A DNA stretch of 64,000 bases from Deltaproteobacteria bacterium. GTDB taxonomy: Bacteria > Myxococcota > Myxococcia > Myxococcales > SZAS-1. Below are positions 26,768 through 34,789 of this stretch, piece after piece. Where the stretch lies: positions 1-64,000 of the forward strand of contig JAFEBB010000034.1 of assembly GCA_018266075.1 (NCBI GenBank), read 5' to 3'. Position numbers and translations under genes: made by a program. Below the pieces are notes generated by a model. It was not told the DNA's origin. It did not search any database and worked only from the letters and a program-made list of their open reading frames with translations. Position 1 is the first letter of the stretch. Every line of letters starts with the position of its first letter.

Positions 26768-27400
26768 CTAGCCCGCGGCGCGGCGCAGCGCCTCGATCAC
26801 CGGGCGCAGCTCCGCGGGCCGCGCGAGGTACGCGCCGCGCGCCGCGATGAGCCGCGCGCTCGTCGAACCCAGCGTGGCCAGCTCGACGAGGTCGTTGGCC
26901 TTCAGCGTCGAGCCGCTCTGCACCAGGTCCACGATCGCGTCGGCCAGGCCCACCAGCGGTGCGAGCTCCACGCTGCTGGTGAGCGGCACCAGCTCCGCGG
27001 TCAATCCCTGGCGCGCGAGCCAGGCCTCGGTGGCCCGCAGGTACTTGGTCGCGAGGCGCAGGTGCGGTCTCGCCAGCAGGCCATGCAGCTCCGTGCCTGC
27101 GCGCGCGCAGAGCGCCAGCCGACACGCACCGAAGCCCAGGTCCGCCAGCTCCAGCACCTCCACGGGTTGTTCGTCGAGCGTGTCCGAGCCCACCACGCCC
27201 AGCGCGGCCACGCCCTCGGCCACGTAGCGCGGCAGATCCGCGCCCTTGAGGAGCAGCGCCTCCACGCCGCGCATGGCCGTGGGCACGCGCAGCCCGCGCC
27301 CCTTCAGCGCTGCCGGATCCATCGCGAGATCCGTGCCCGCGAGCCGCTCGATGAGCTCGTCCCCGAGCCGCCCCTTGGGAATGGCGATGAGGATGCTCAT
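26768..27400 (-). CDS. hisG: ATP phosphoribosyltransferase catalytic subunit, short form
   Basis: 210 residues, the short HisG type that lacks the C-terminal regulatory domain and needs HisZ. It joins ATP and PRPP, the first step of histidine synthesis. IPKGRLGDELIERL at the N-terminus, GVVGSDTLDE, and DLVQSGSTLKANDL (the PRPP loop) are all present. It is the last gene of the operon. Its start overlaps the hisZ stop in ATGA, keeping the two subunits coupled. Confidence 0.96.
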   Translation of the reverse strand: MSILIAIPKGRLGDELIERLAGTDLAMDPAALKGRGLRVPTAMRGVEALLLKGADLPRYVAEGVAALGVVGSDTLDEQPVEVLELADLGFGACRLALCARAGTELHGLLARPHLRLATKYLRATEAWLARQGLTAELVPLTSSVELAPLVGLADAIVDLVQSGSTLKANDLVELATLGSTSARLIAARGAYLARPAELRPVIEALRRAAG

Positions 27401-28362
27401 GGCGCGTCCTCGAAGAGCGCGGGGTGCGTCTCGCGGAGCTCGAGCAGCGGGGTGAGCCGCACGCAGAAGCCGGCGGCGCACCAGTCGCGACCCAGCGCGG
27501 GAAAGAGGCGATCGTACCGCCCGCCCGCGGCCAGCTCCTGCCGCGCCCCCGGCGCCCAGAGCCGCAGGGTGGGCCCGGTGTAGAAGCCGGCGCCGGCCAC
27601 GTCGGCGAGATCCACGCGCAGCTCGAGCCCGGGAGGAAGCATGCCCGCGATGGCCGCCGCCGCTCGGCCGAGCTCTGCGCGCTCCTGCTCCAGCAGGCTC
27701 GCGTACGGGCTCTTCGCCAGGCCTTCCAAGGTGGCGGCGCCGTCGGGCTCGACGAGCAGCGTGGACGCGTGTGCCGCCAGCCGCTCCGCCGCGGGATGCC
27801 CGGCCACGGCCGCGGCCAGCCGGTGCGGCGCGCGGCGATGCAGGGCCTGCACGATCTCCGCGGCCATCGGCGCGGGCACGCGCTCTGCCTCCAGCGGCCG
27901 CTGCACGAGCGCGGCATGTCCGAGCTGGAGGATCCCGCCGCGCAGGCCAATCGATCGCGGCACGGCGAGGAGCAGCCGCGCGAGCTCCAGGTCGGCGGCG
28001 TTGGTGTCCTCGCTGGCGAGCTGGATGCGCTCGCAGCCCACCTCGAAGCGCTCCACCGGCTCCCAGCCGTGCCCGGGCCGACGGAACACCGCGCCCGCGT
28101 AGCTCACCCGCGGGGGCGGCTCGGCAAAGCGCGCGGCCAGGAGCGCCGCCAGCGAGCGGGTGAAGTCCCAGCGCAGCGCCACCAGCGCCTCGCCGTCGAA
28201 GAAGCGCACCGTGTCCTCGGCCACCTCGCGGGTCACCAGCGAGGGCCCCAGCTCGCGAAAGCCGTGCTCCGCCAGCAGCGCCACCAGCGCGCCCTCCCAG
28301 CGGCGCAGGCGCTCGGCGGGCGCGAAGAGCAGGTCCGGAAAGTGCGGGGTGTGCACAGCCAT
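27397..28362 (-). CDS. hisZ: ATP phosphoribosyltransferase regulatory subunit
   Basis: 321 residues with the class II histidyl-tRNA synthetase-like fold lacking the anticodon domain. Typical parts are LRWDFTRSLAALLA, PPRVSYAGAVFRRPG and FEVGCERIQ (motif 2 area) and AAGGRYDRLFPALG. It allosterically controls short HisG in response to histidine. Starts in a one-base TGATG overlap with hisIE. Confidence 0.93.
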   Translation of the reverse strand: MAVHTPHFPDLLFAPAERLRRWEGALVALLAEHGFRELGPSLVTREVAEDTVRFFDGEALVALRWDFTRSLAALLAARFAEPPPRVSYAGAVFRRPGHGWEPVERFEVGCERIQLASEDTNAADLELARLLLAVPRSIGLRGGILQLGHAALVQRPLEAERVPAPMAAEIVQALHRRAPHRLAAAVAGHPAAERLAAHASTLLVEPDGAATLEGLAKSPYASLLEQERAELGRAAAAIAGMLPPGLELRVDLADVAGAGFYTGPTLRLWAPGARQELAAGGRYDRLFPALGRDWCAAGFCVRLTPLLELRETHPALFEDAP

Positions 28363-28997
28363 CAGCGACGCTCCCGGTGCCGCGCGGCCAGCACCTGCAC
28401 CACATCGAGCAGGCTCGCGCCGCGATCGAGCAGGAGCAGCTCGAGGTGGAAGAGCAGATCCGCGGCCTCGCCGAGGAACGCCTCGCGCGCCGGTCCCGTT
28501 TCTCCCGGCGCCAGGTTCTTGGCCGCGAGCACCACCTCGCCCGCCTCCTCGACGACCTTCTTGGCGATGCGATCCACGCCCTGCGCGAAGAGCTTCTGGG
28601 TGTAGCTGCCCTCGAGCGACGCGCTCGCCTTGCGCCCGCGCAGCACCTGCTCCAGCTCGGCCAGCCACATCAGTCCCTCGGGCTGCTCTGCGTCGTCGAA
28701 GCAGGTGGGCGTGTCGCGGTGGCAGGTGGGGCCGGTGGGATCGGCCACGACGAGCAGCGCGTCGCGGTCGCAGTCGGCGCGCAGCTCGCGCAGCTTCAGG
28801 GTGTGGCCGCTCTCCTCGCCCTTGGTCCAAATCCGGTTCCGCGAGCGCGAGAAGAAGGTCACCAGGCCGGTGGCCAGGGTCTTCTCCAGCGCCTCGCGGT
28901 TGCACCAGCCCAGCATGCGCACGTCGCCCGCGGGCGCCTGGACGATGGCCGGGATGAGGCCGTTCGCGTCGAACTGGAGCGTGTCGAGGTCGATCAT
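28362..28997 (-). CDS. hisIE: bifunctional phosphoribosyl-AMP cyclohydrolase / phosphoribosyl-ATP pyrophosphohydrolase
   Basis: 211 residues. The HisI half (about 1-115) has MLGWCNREALEKTL, SRSRNRIWTKGEESGHTLKL and the metal-binding Asp and Cys residues of DCDRDALLV and GPTCHRDTPTCF. The HisE half (about 118-211) has KLFAQGVDRIAKKVVEEAGEVVLAAKN and the DLLFHLELLL helix. It performs steps 2 and 3 of the pathway. Two bases separate it from hisF. Confidence 0.96.
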   Translation of the reverse strand: MIDLDTLQFDANGLIPAIVQAPAGDVRMLGWCNREALEKTLATGLVTFFSRSRNRIWTKGEESGHTLKLRELRADCDRDALLVVADPTGPTCHRDTPTCFDDAEQPEGLMWLAELEQVLRGRKASASLEGSYTQKLFAQGVDRIAKKVVEEAGEVVLAAKNLAPGETGPAREAFLGEAADLLFHLELLLLDRGASLLDVVQVLAARHRERR

Positions 28998-28999
28998 CT

Positions 29000-29752
29000 T
29001 CAGCTCCGGATCAGCTGACCGCGCTCGGCCAGGAAGCGCTTGAGCTCGGCGATGGGGAGCCGGCTCTCGTGAAAGAGGGAGGCGGCGAGCACGGCGTCCG
29101 CGCCGACCTGCAGCGCGGCCAGGAAGTGCGCCTTCTCGCCCGCGCCGCCCGAGGCGATGAGCGGCACGGAGAGATCCTCGAGCGCGCGGAGCAGCTCGAG
29201 GTCGAAGCCCTGCTGGGTGCCGTCGCGATCGATGGAGGTGAGCAGCACCTCGCCCGCGCCCAGGGCCACCGCCTCGCGGATCCACGGCACGCCCGCGCGA
29301 TCGGTGCGCTGCTTGCCGCCGCCGGTGAAGACGCGCCAGCCGAGCGCGTCGTCGCGCGCCACGTCGCAGGCCAGGACCACACACTGGCTCCCGAACTCGC
29401 GCGCGCAGGCCTCGAGGAGCGCGGGCTCCTTCACCGCGGCGGAGTTGATGGCCACCTTGTCGGCGCCAGCGCGAAGCAGCCGCCGCACGTCGTCGACGCT
29501 CTTCACGCCGCCGCCCACGGTGAAGGGGATGGAGAGCTCGCGCGCCACCTCGCGGACCCAGGCCAGCTGCGTGCCGCGCTGCTCTTCGGTGGCGGCGATG
29601 TCGAGGAAGACGAGCTCGTCGGCGCCCTCGCGATCGTAGCGCCGCGCGAGCTCCACCGGCGTGCCCAGGTCGCGCAGGTCGCGGAACTGCACGCCCTTCA
29701 CCACGCGGCCGTTCTTCACATCCAGGCAGGGGACGATGCGGCGCGCGGGCAT
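29000..29752 (-). CDS. hisF: imidazole glycerol phosphate synthase, cyclase subunit
   Basis: 250 residues, a full (beta-alpha)8 barrel. The catalytic Asp of the N-terminal PCLDVKNGRVVKG and a second Asp in TSIDRDGTQQGFDLELL are present. The closing phosphate loop is IASGGAGEKAHF. It works with HisH to make IGP and AICAR. Its start overlaps the end of hisA by one base. Confidence 0.97.
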   Translation of the reverse strand: MPARRIVPCLDVKNGRVVKGVQFRDLRDLGTPVELARRYDREGADELVFLDIAATEEQRGTQLAWVREVARELSIPFTVGGGVKSVDDVRRLLRAGADKVAINSAAVKEPALLEACAREFGSQCVVLACDVARDDALGWRVFTGGGKQRTDRAGVPWIREAVALGAGEVLLTSIDRDGTQQGFDLELLRALEDLSVPLIASGGAGEKAHFLAALQVGADAVLAASLFHESRLPIAELKRFLAERGQLIRS

Positions 29753-30462
29753 CAGCGTCCCTCCAGCGCCGCGCGCACCGCGGGCGCGCCGAGGTCGATC
29801 TTTCCGTCGAGCAGCGCGCGGCCGCTGATGGCGCCCACCACGCCCGGCACCGTGCGCAGCGTCGCGAGGTCATCCAGGCTGGCGATGCCGCCGGACGCCT
29901 GCACCGCGAACCCGTGACCCGCGACGAACCTCGCGGCTTCGATCCCGGGGCCGGTCAGCGTGCCATCTCGTTTCACGTCGGTGACCAGCGCGCGCGCAAG
30001 GCCGAGCGCGCGCAACTTGGGAAAGAGCTCTGTAGCAACCATGGCGCTCTTCGCCTGCCAGCCGCGGGTGAGAACCTGCTCGCCGTCCACGTCGAGCGCG
30101 GCGATGATCCGCGACGCGTCCAGCCCGCGGAGCTGCTCCGGCTGCTCGACCGCCAGCGTGCCCACCACCGGTTCCAGGCCTGCGTCGATGACGCGCGCGA
30201 TGGCCTCGCGCGTGCGCAGCCCGCCGCCGAGCTGGAACGCCACGCCGGAGAGCGCCTTCGCGAGCTGCACCAGCTCCGGCTGGGCCTCGCGGCCGAACGC
30301 GCCCTCGAGGTCCACGAGGTGGATGCGCTTCGCGCCTGCGGCCACGAGGCGCTCCAGCCAGGCGCGCGGGGTCACGCCGTAGAAGGTGGTCTGGTTCGGA
30401 TCGCCGTGGCGCAGCCGCACCACGCGACCGCCCAGCAGATCGAGCGAGGGGATCAGCTGCAT
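29752..30462 (-). CDS. hisA: ProFAR isomerase
   Basis: 236 residues, (beta-alpha)8 barrel paralogous to HisF. It opens the ring of ProFAR to PRFAR. Catalytic Asp in IPSLDLLGGRVVRL (a conservative variant of the usual IPAIDL) and a second Asp in LVTDVKRDGTLTGPG are in place. Phosphate loops are FQLGGGLRT and QASGGIASLDDL. Overlaps hisH by ten bases. Confidence 0.95.
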   Translation of the reverse strand: MQLIPSLDLLGGRVVRLRHGDPNQTTFYGVTPRAWLERLVAAGAKRIHLVDLEGAFGREAQPELVQLAKALSGVAFQLGGGLRTREAIARVIDAGLEPVVGTLAVEQPEQLRGLDASRIIAALDVDGEQVLTRGWQAKSAMVATELFPKLRALGLARALVTDVKRDGTLTGPGIEAARFVAGHGFAVQASGGIASLDDLATLRTVPGVVGAISGRALLDGKIDLGAPAVRAALEGR

Positions 30463-31067
30463 TCGCCCTCCATCCAGGTGAGCGTGCGTCGCAAGAGCTC
30501 CAGGCCCAGCTCGCCCGACTTCTCGGGGTGCGGTTGAAAGCCGAGTACGCGTCCTTCGCCGGCGATGGCGCTGAAGGGCCGGCCATGCTCCGCGGCGGCG
30601 AGCGTCTGCGGCGTCTCGCCGAGCGCGAAGGAGTGCACGAAGTAGAGCCAGCCGCCGTCGAGGCTCGCGCCGTCGAGCGCGGGGTGCGCGGCCGCGCGTC
30701 GCACCCGCGACCAGCCCATGTGCGGCACCTTCACGCCCGGCCCCAGCTGCTTCACCTCGCCGCGCAGCAGCCCCAGCCCGGACACGCCCGGCGCCTCCTC
30801 GCTCGCTTCGGCCAGGAGCTGCAGCCCCAGGCAGATTCCCAGAATCGGTCGACCGTCCTTCGCGGCGGCGCGGATCGCGTCCCACCAGCCGGTCTCGCGA
30901 AGCTTGGCCGCGGCCGCGCCGAAGTGCCCCACTCCGGGCAGCACCAGCGGACCCTTCGCGGGCGCGTCGGCGGGCCGCGCGGCGCGCACGAAGCCCAGCT
31001 TCAGGCGCTCCAGCGCGCCCTCCAGCGAGGCCAGGTTCCCGGCGCCGTAGTCGACCACCGCGATCAT
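30453..31067 (-). CDS. hisH: imidazole glycerol phosphate synthase, glutamine amidotransferase subunit
   Basis: 204 residues, class I glutaminase. Nucleophile Cys79 lies in LGICLGLQ and the His/Glu pair in FQPHPEKSG. It supplies ammonia to HisF. It overlaps hisB in ATGA and hisA by ten bases. Confidence 0.96.
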   Translation of the reverse strand: MIAVVDYGAGNLASLEGALERLKLGFVRAARPADAPAKGPLVLPGVGHFGAAAAKLRETGWWDAIRAAAKDGRPILGICLGLQLLAEASEEAPGVSGLGLLRGEVKQLGPGVKVPHMGWSRVRRAAAHPALDGASLDGGWLYFVHSFALGETPQTLAAAEHGRPFSAIAGEGRVLGFQPHPEKSGELGLELLRRTLTWMEGECS

Positions 31068-31648
31068 GCGGTCAGGGTCCCCTTGGTCGAGGGCGGGCCG
31101 CCGCCTTCGACGCGTACCGCCTGCTTCAGCGCGCGCGCCAGGCCCTTGAAGAGCGCCTCCACCTGGTGATGCGTGTTCTCGCCGTAGAGGATGGCCGCGT
31201 GGAGGTTGAGCTGGCCGCGCATGGCGAGGGCGATGAAGAACTCGCGCACCATCTCCACCTGGAAGCCGTCGCCGAGGACGACGCTGGGCAGCTTCGCGTC
31301 GAACACGCAGTACGGCCGCCCCGAGAGGTCCACGACCACGCGCGCGAGCGTCTCGTCCATGCTCTGGTGGGCCTCGCCGAAGCGGGCGATGCCGGCGCGG
31401 TCGCCGAGCGCGGTGCGGAGCGCGTCGCCGAGGGCGAGGCCCACGTCCTCCACCAGGTGGTGCGAGTCGACCTGCGCGTCGCCCTTGGCCTGCACCTTCA
31501 GCCCCATCCCGCCGTGCTTGGCGAGCTGGGCGAGCATGTGGTCGAAGAACGAGAGCCCGGTGGCGATCTTGGCCTCGCCACCTTCCAACGTGAGCTCGAG
31601 CTGGATCTCGGTCTCCGCGGTCTTCCGCGCGATCTGGGCGGTCCTCAT
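31064..31648 (-). CDS. hisB: imidazoleglycerol-phosphate dehydratase (monofunctional)
   Basis: 194 residues, dehydratase domain only, with the metal-binding His motifs FFDHMLAQLAKHGG, DSHHLVEDVGLALG, RPYCVFDA and NTHHQVEALFKGLARAL. It lacks the N-terminal phosphatase half of enteric HisB, so the phosphatase step must come from elsewhere. Overlaps its neighbours by ATGA on both sides. Confidence 0.97.
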   Translation of the reverse strand: MRTAQIARKTAETEIQLELTLEGGEAKIATGLSFFDHMLAQLAKHGGMGLKVQAKGDAQVDSHHLVEDVGLALGDALRTALGDRAGIARFGEAHQSMDETLARVVVDLSGRPYCVFDAKLPSVVLGDGFQVEMVREFFIALAMRGQLNLHAAILYGENTHHQVEALFKGLARALKQAVRVEGGGPPSTKGTLTA

Positions 31649-33405
31649 GCGTTCTCCTCCAACTGGCTCAAGAGCGTGCGCAGGTCCGGCGCCACGAGGT
31701 CGCCAGGCGAAGCGAAGCCGTCGCGATCCGGCCCCACCGCACCGAAGCGCCAGCTGAGCTCCGGCCGCAGCGCACGGGCGCGACGGAGACACTCGGCGTC
31801 GTCGCGGGTGTCGCCCACGAAGGTCACCGCGTCGGCGCGGTAGGCGTCAGCGAGCTGTAAGAGTCCCGCGGCCTCGGGCTTGCGCAGGTGCGGACCTGCG
31901 TCGCAGATGGCTGGCAGCGAAAAGCCCAGCACCTCCCAGGCCAGCGCGAGCTCCTCGGGCGGACGGCCAGTGAGGACGGCCACGTCGCTCACCCCGCGCG
32001 CGCCTTGCAGCTCGTGCAGCAGGATGAGCGGCTGCTCCAGCTTGCGGGTGTCGGCGTACGCGGCCTGAACGGCGTCCTTGGCGACGGGCTCGAGCGCCGC
32101 GATGCGCGCGTCGAGCTCGGGGAAACCACCCTGCCCTGCGGCGGCATGCAACCTGTGCAGTCCGTCCGTCTCGTGCAGCGCCAGCGCGCCCGCGGTGAGC
32201 CGGAAGTCGTTGTTGAAGCCGCCCACGCGCTTGAAGGCGTGGAAGAAGTCGTCCTTCCAGGGCAGCTCGGGCCGGAGCTGGGCCAGCGCGCGCGCGACCG
32301 CGCGGCGGAAGCTCTCGGTGGCGTCGACGAGCACGCCGTCCACGTCGAGCACCAGCAGGCGTCGCGGCCGAATCGCAGCGCGCGGCGGAAGCGCGCCACC
32401 CATGGCCTCGGCCACCCGGCGGGCCTCGTCCTCGCTGCCGATGGCGATGCGCGCGGTGTTCGTTCCCGGGTAGGCGCGCACCAGGATGCCGCGCTGCTGC
32501 AGCTCGGCGCTGGGATCCGGCCGCACGAAGAGGAAGTTCGCGGCGCTGGGCGTGACCTGCAGCTTCGGCATCGCGCTCGCCAGCCGCGCGCGCCGGTCCA
32601 CGACCTCGTTCACCAGCTGGTGGAACTCGCCAGCGAAGTCGAGCGCCACGTCGAGGGCCTCGAGCTGCGCCGCGCCCAGCGAGTACGGCAGCTGCAGCGC
32701 GGCGAGCTTCTCGATGAGCGCGGGCGGTCCAATCAGCGCGCCCAGGCGCCAGCCCGCGGAGCCCAGCGCCTTGGCGAAGGTGCGCGCGACCACCACGTTC
32801 TCGTAGCGATCCACCGCGAGCCGGAAGGTGCGCGGCGCGAACTCGGCGTAGGCCTCGTCGATGAGCACCAGCGGCGGGTTCTCGCGGGCCGCGGCCGCCT
32901 CGAGCAGCGGCGCCACCGCGTCGGGCGAGGCCCAGGCGCCCGTGGGGTTGTTGGGCAAGGTGAGCCAGAGCTGCCGGCAGTCGAGCGCGGCGAACCAGGG
33001 CTCCACCGGGAAGCCGTCGCCGATGGGGACCTTGCGAATCCTTCCGCCGTGGCGCCGCACCAGCAGCGGATAGAGCGAGAACCCGGGATCAGGGACCGCC
33101 ACTTCTTCGCCGGGCGAGAGGCCGCCGTTGGCCACCAGGTCGATGAGCGCGCCGCTGGACGGCCCAAGGAGGACGCCACCTGGCGGCGCGCCGAGCCGCT
33201 TCGCGAGCCGCTCGGTCACCGCCGCCTGGCGCTCGGGGTAGCGGTGGAAAGCGGTCTTCGCCAGCCGCGCCAGCAGCGCCTCGCGCGCGGCGAGAGGCCA
33301 GTCGCGTGCGGCCTCGTTGAGGTGCAAGCGCGCACCGAGCGGCGGCTCCGGCGGACGCTTGTACGCGGGGAGCTCGGCGAGATCCGGTCGCAGCAGGCGG
33401 GTCAT
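31645..33405 (-). CDS. hisC: histidinol-phosphate aminotransferase fused to HAD phosphatase
   Basis: 586 residues, about 230 more than a normal HisC. Residues 1-340 form a class I/II PLP aminotransferase: LHLNEAARDWP, LPNNPTGAWA, LIDEAYAEF, Schiff-base Lys212 in RTFAKALGSAGWRLG and the phosphate-binding Arg220. Residues 347-586 are a HAD hydrolase: DVDGVLVDATES with Asp354/Asp356, VLTGRPPEE, LRKPEAAG, and FVGDTRDDAE. All four HAD motifs are present, so it should be active. In this operon the missing activity is histidinol-phosphate phosphatase, acting on the product of the next-but-one step from HisB, so the fusion would join steps 7 and 8. That role is inferred. Overlaps hisD and hisB by ATGA. 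Confidence 0.92.
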   Translation of the reverse strand: MTRLLRPDLAELPAYKRPPEPPLGARLHLNEAARDWPLAAREALLARLAKTAFHRYPERQAAVTERLAKRLGAPPGGVLLGPSSGALIDLVANGGLSPGEEVAVPDPGFSLYPLLVRRHGGRIRKVPIGDGFPVEPWFAALDCRQLWLTLPNNPTGAWASPDAVAPLLEAAAARENPPLVLIDEAYAEFAPRTFRLAVDRYENVVVARTFAKALGSAGWRLGALIGPPALIEKLAALQLPYSLGAAQLEALDVALDFAGEFHQLVNEVVDRRARLASAMPKLQVTPSAANFLFVRPDPSAELQQRGILVRAYPGTNTARIAIGSEDEARRVAEAMGGALPPRAAIRPRRLLVLDVDGVLVDATESFRRAVARALAQLRPELPWKDDFFHAFKRVGGFNNDFRLTAGALALHETDGLHRLHAAAGQGGFPELDARIAALEPVAKDAVQAAYADTRKLEQPLILLHELQGARGVSDVAVLTGRPPEELALAWEVLGFSLPAICDAGPHLRKPEAAGLLQLADAYRADAVTFVGDTRDDAECLRRARALRPELSWRFGAVGPDRDGFASPGDLVAPDLRTLLSQLEENA

Positions 33406-34658
33406 CGACGCCCCCGCAGGCGCGCGCTCTCGGCGTGGTGGGGCAGCCGCTCGGCGTCGGCGAGCGTGCCCACGCCGTCGGCCAGCGCGCGGGCGTCGGC
33501 TTCGGCCAGGCGCAGCACGCTCTGGCGCTTCATCAGGCTGGCCACCCCGAGCGGGCTGGCGAAGCGAGCGGTGCGCGCGGTGGGCAGCACGTGGTTGGGG
33601 CCCGCGCCGTAGTCGCCAAAGGCCTCAGCGCTCCACGCGCCCACGAAGAGCGCGCCCGCGTTGGTGAGCCGCGGCACCCACTCGGCCGGCTCGCGGACCA
33701 CCAGCTCCAAATGTTCGGGCGCCCAGGCCTGCGCGAAGGCGATGGCGTCGTCGCGGTTGGCGCGGAAGAGCCGGCCGTGGCGCGCGAGGCTCTGGGCGAG
33801 GATCTCCTTTCGCGGCGAGGCCGCCACGCGCTCGGCGAGCCGCGCGGCCACGGCGTCGAGCAGCGCGCGGTCGTCGGCGATGAGCACCGCCGCCGCGTCG
33901 GGATCGTGCTCTGCCTGCGCGAGCAGGTCCTCCGCCAACCAGGCGGGATCGGCGCTCGCATCGGCGAGGATGAGCACCTCGGTGGGCCCGGCGACGGAGT
34001 CGATGCCGCACTGGCCGATGAGCTGGCGCTTGGCCTCCGCGACGAAGCGATTTCCCGGCCCGGCCACGAGATCCACCTGCGGGACGTCGTACGCGAGAAA
34101 GCCCACGCCCTGCGCGCCGCCGCACGCGTAGAGCTCGTCGAGGCCGAGCTCCTGGGCGGTGGCCAGCACCAGCGGATCGATGCCGAACGCGCCCTCCAGC
34201 GTGGGCTGCGCGCGGGGCGGCGTGACGCCGACGATGCGCGTGGCGCCCGCGACCTGCGCGGGGATCACGGTCATGGCCAGCGTCGAGGGGTAGAAGGCGC
34301 GGCCGCCGGGCACGTACACGCCCACGCGCTCGATGGGCACCCAGCGCTCGCCCACCGTGCCCCCGCCGGGAAGCGCGAGCTCCACGTCGGCGAGCGCCTG
34401 TCGCTGGGCCTCGGCGAAGCGGCGGATCCGCGCGGCCATCTCCCGGAGCGCGGTGAGCAGGGCAGGCTGTTCGCGCGCGACCTGCGCGTGCGCGCGCGCG
34501 AGCACCTCGGCCGAGAGCCGCATGCCGTGGGGCGGAACGTCGACGCGGTCGTGCTCGCGGGTGAGGCGCGCCACCGCCGTGCGCCCTTCGCGGCGGACGG
34601 CGTCGAGGATTCGGGCGACGGCGGCGGTGGTCTCGGGATCGCTCGCGGCCTCGCGCAC
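33402..34658 (-). CDS. hisD: histidinol dehydrogenase
   Basis: 418 residues from the first usable start in frame, a GTG at 34658 with no Shine-Dalgarno. HisD oxidises histidinol twice to histidine with NAD. WVPIERVGVYVPGGRAFYPSTLAMTVIPA, ACGGAQGVGFLAYD, VAGPGNRFVAEAKRQL, SVAGPTEVLILAD and AWAPEHLEL are typical. The coding frame continues upstream with convincing HisD sequence (AELIDVAAAVRAL) but reaches no start. A GTG at 34716 with GGAG eight bases upstream would supply one if a single base were removed in the GGG at 34698-34700. First gene of the operon. Confidence 0.95.
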   Translation of the reverse strand: MREAASDPETTAAVARILDAVRREGRTAVARLTREHDRVDVPPHGMRLSAEVLARAHAQVAREQPALLTALREMAARIRRFAEAQRQALADVELALPGGGTVGERWVPIERVGVYVPGGRAFYPSTLAMTVIPAQVAGATRIVGVTPPRAQPTLEGAFGIDPLVLATAQELGLDELYACGGAQGVGFLAYDVPQVDLVAGPGNRFVAEAKRQLIGQCGIDSVAGPTEVLILADASADPAWLAEDLLAQAEHDPDAAAVLIADDRALLDAVAARLAERVAASPRKEILAQSLARHGRLFRANRDDAIAFAQAWAPEHLELVVREPAEWVPRLTNAGALFVGAWSAEAFGDYGAGPNHVLPTARTARFASPLGVASLMKRQSVLRLAEADARALADGVGTLADAERLPHHAESARLRGRR

Positions 34659-34742
34659 CAGGGCGCGGACGGCGGCGGCGACATCAATCAGCTCAGCGGG
34701 AGAGATGAAGCAACACCTGGGCAGCTCCGGGGCAGCGGACGC

Positions 34743-34771
34743 AACCTAACAGACTCGACGCGGCGCGTCAC
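34743..34771 (-). promoter_or_regulatory. promoter of the histidine operon
   Basis: On the minus strand GTGACG (34771-34766) and TAGGTT (34748-34743) are 17 bases apart, a good sigma-70-like arrangement. The transcript would start near 34736, about 20 bases before the GTG at 34716. I see no His-rich leader peptide or attenuator. Confidence 0.5.
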
Positions 34772-34789
34772 CACCCCGGCCGGCTCGGT

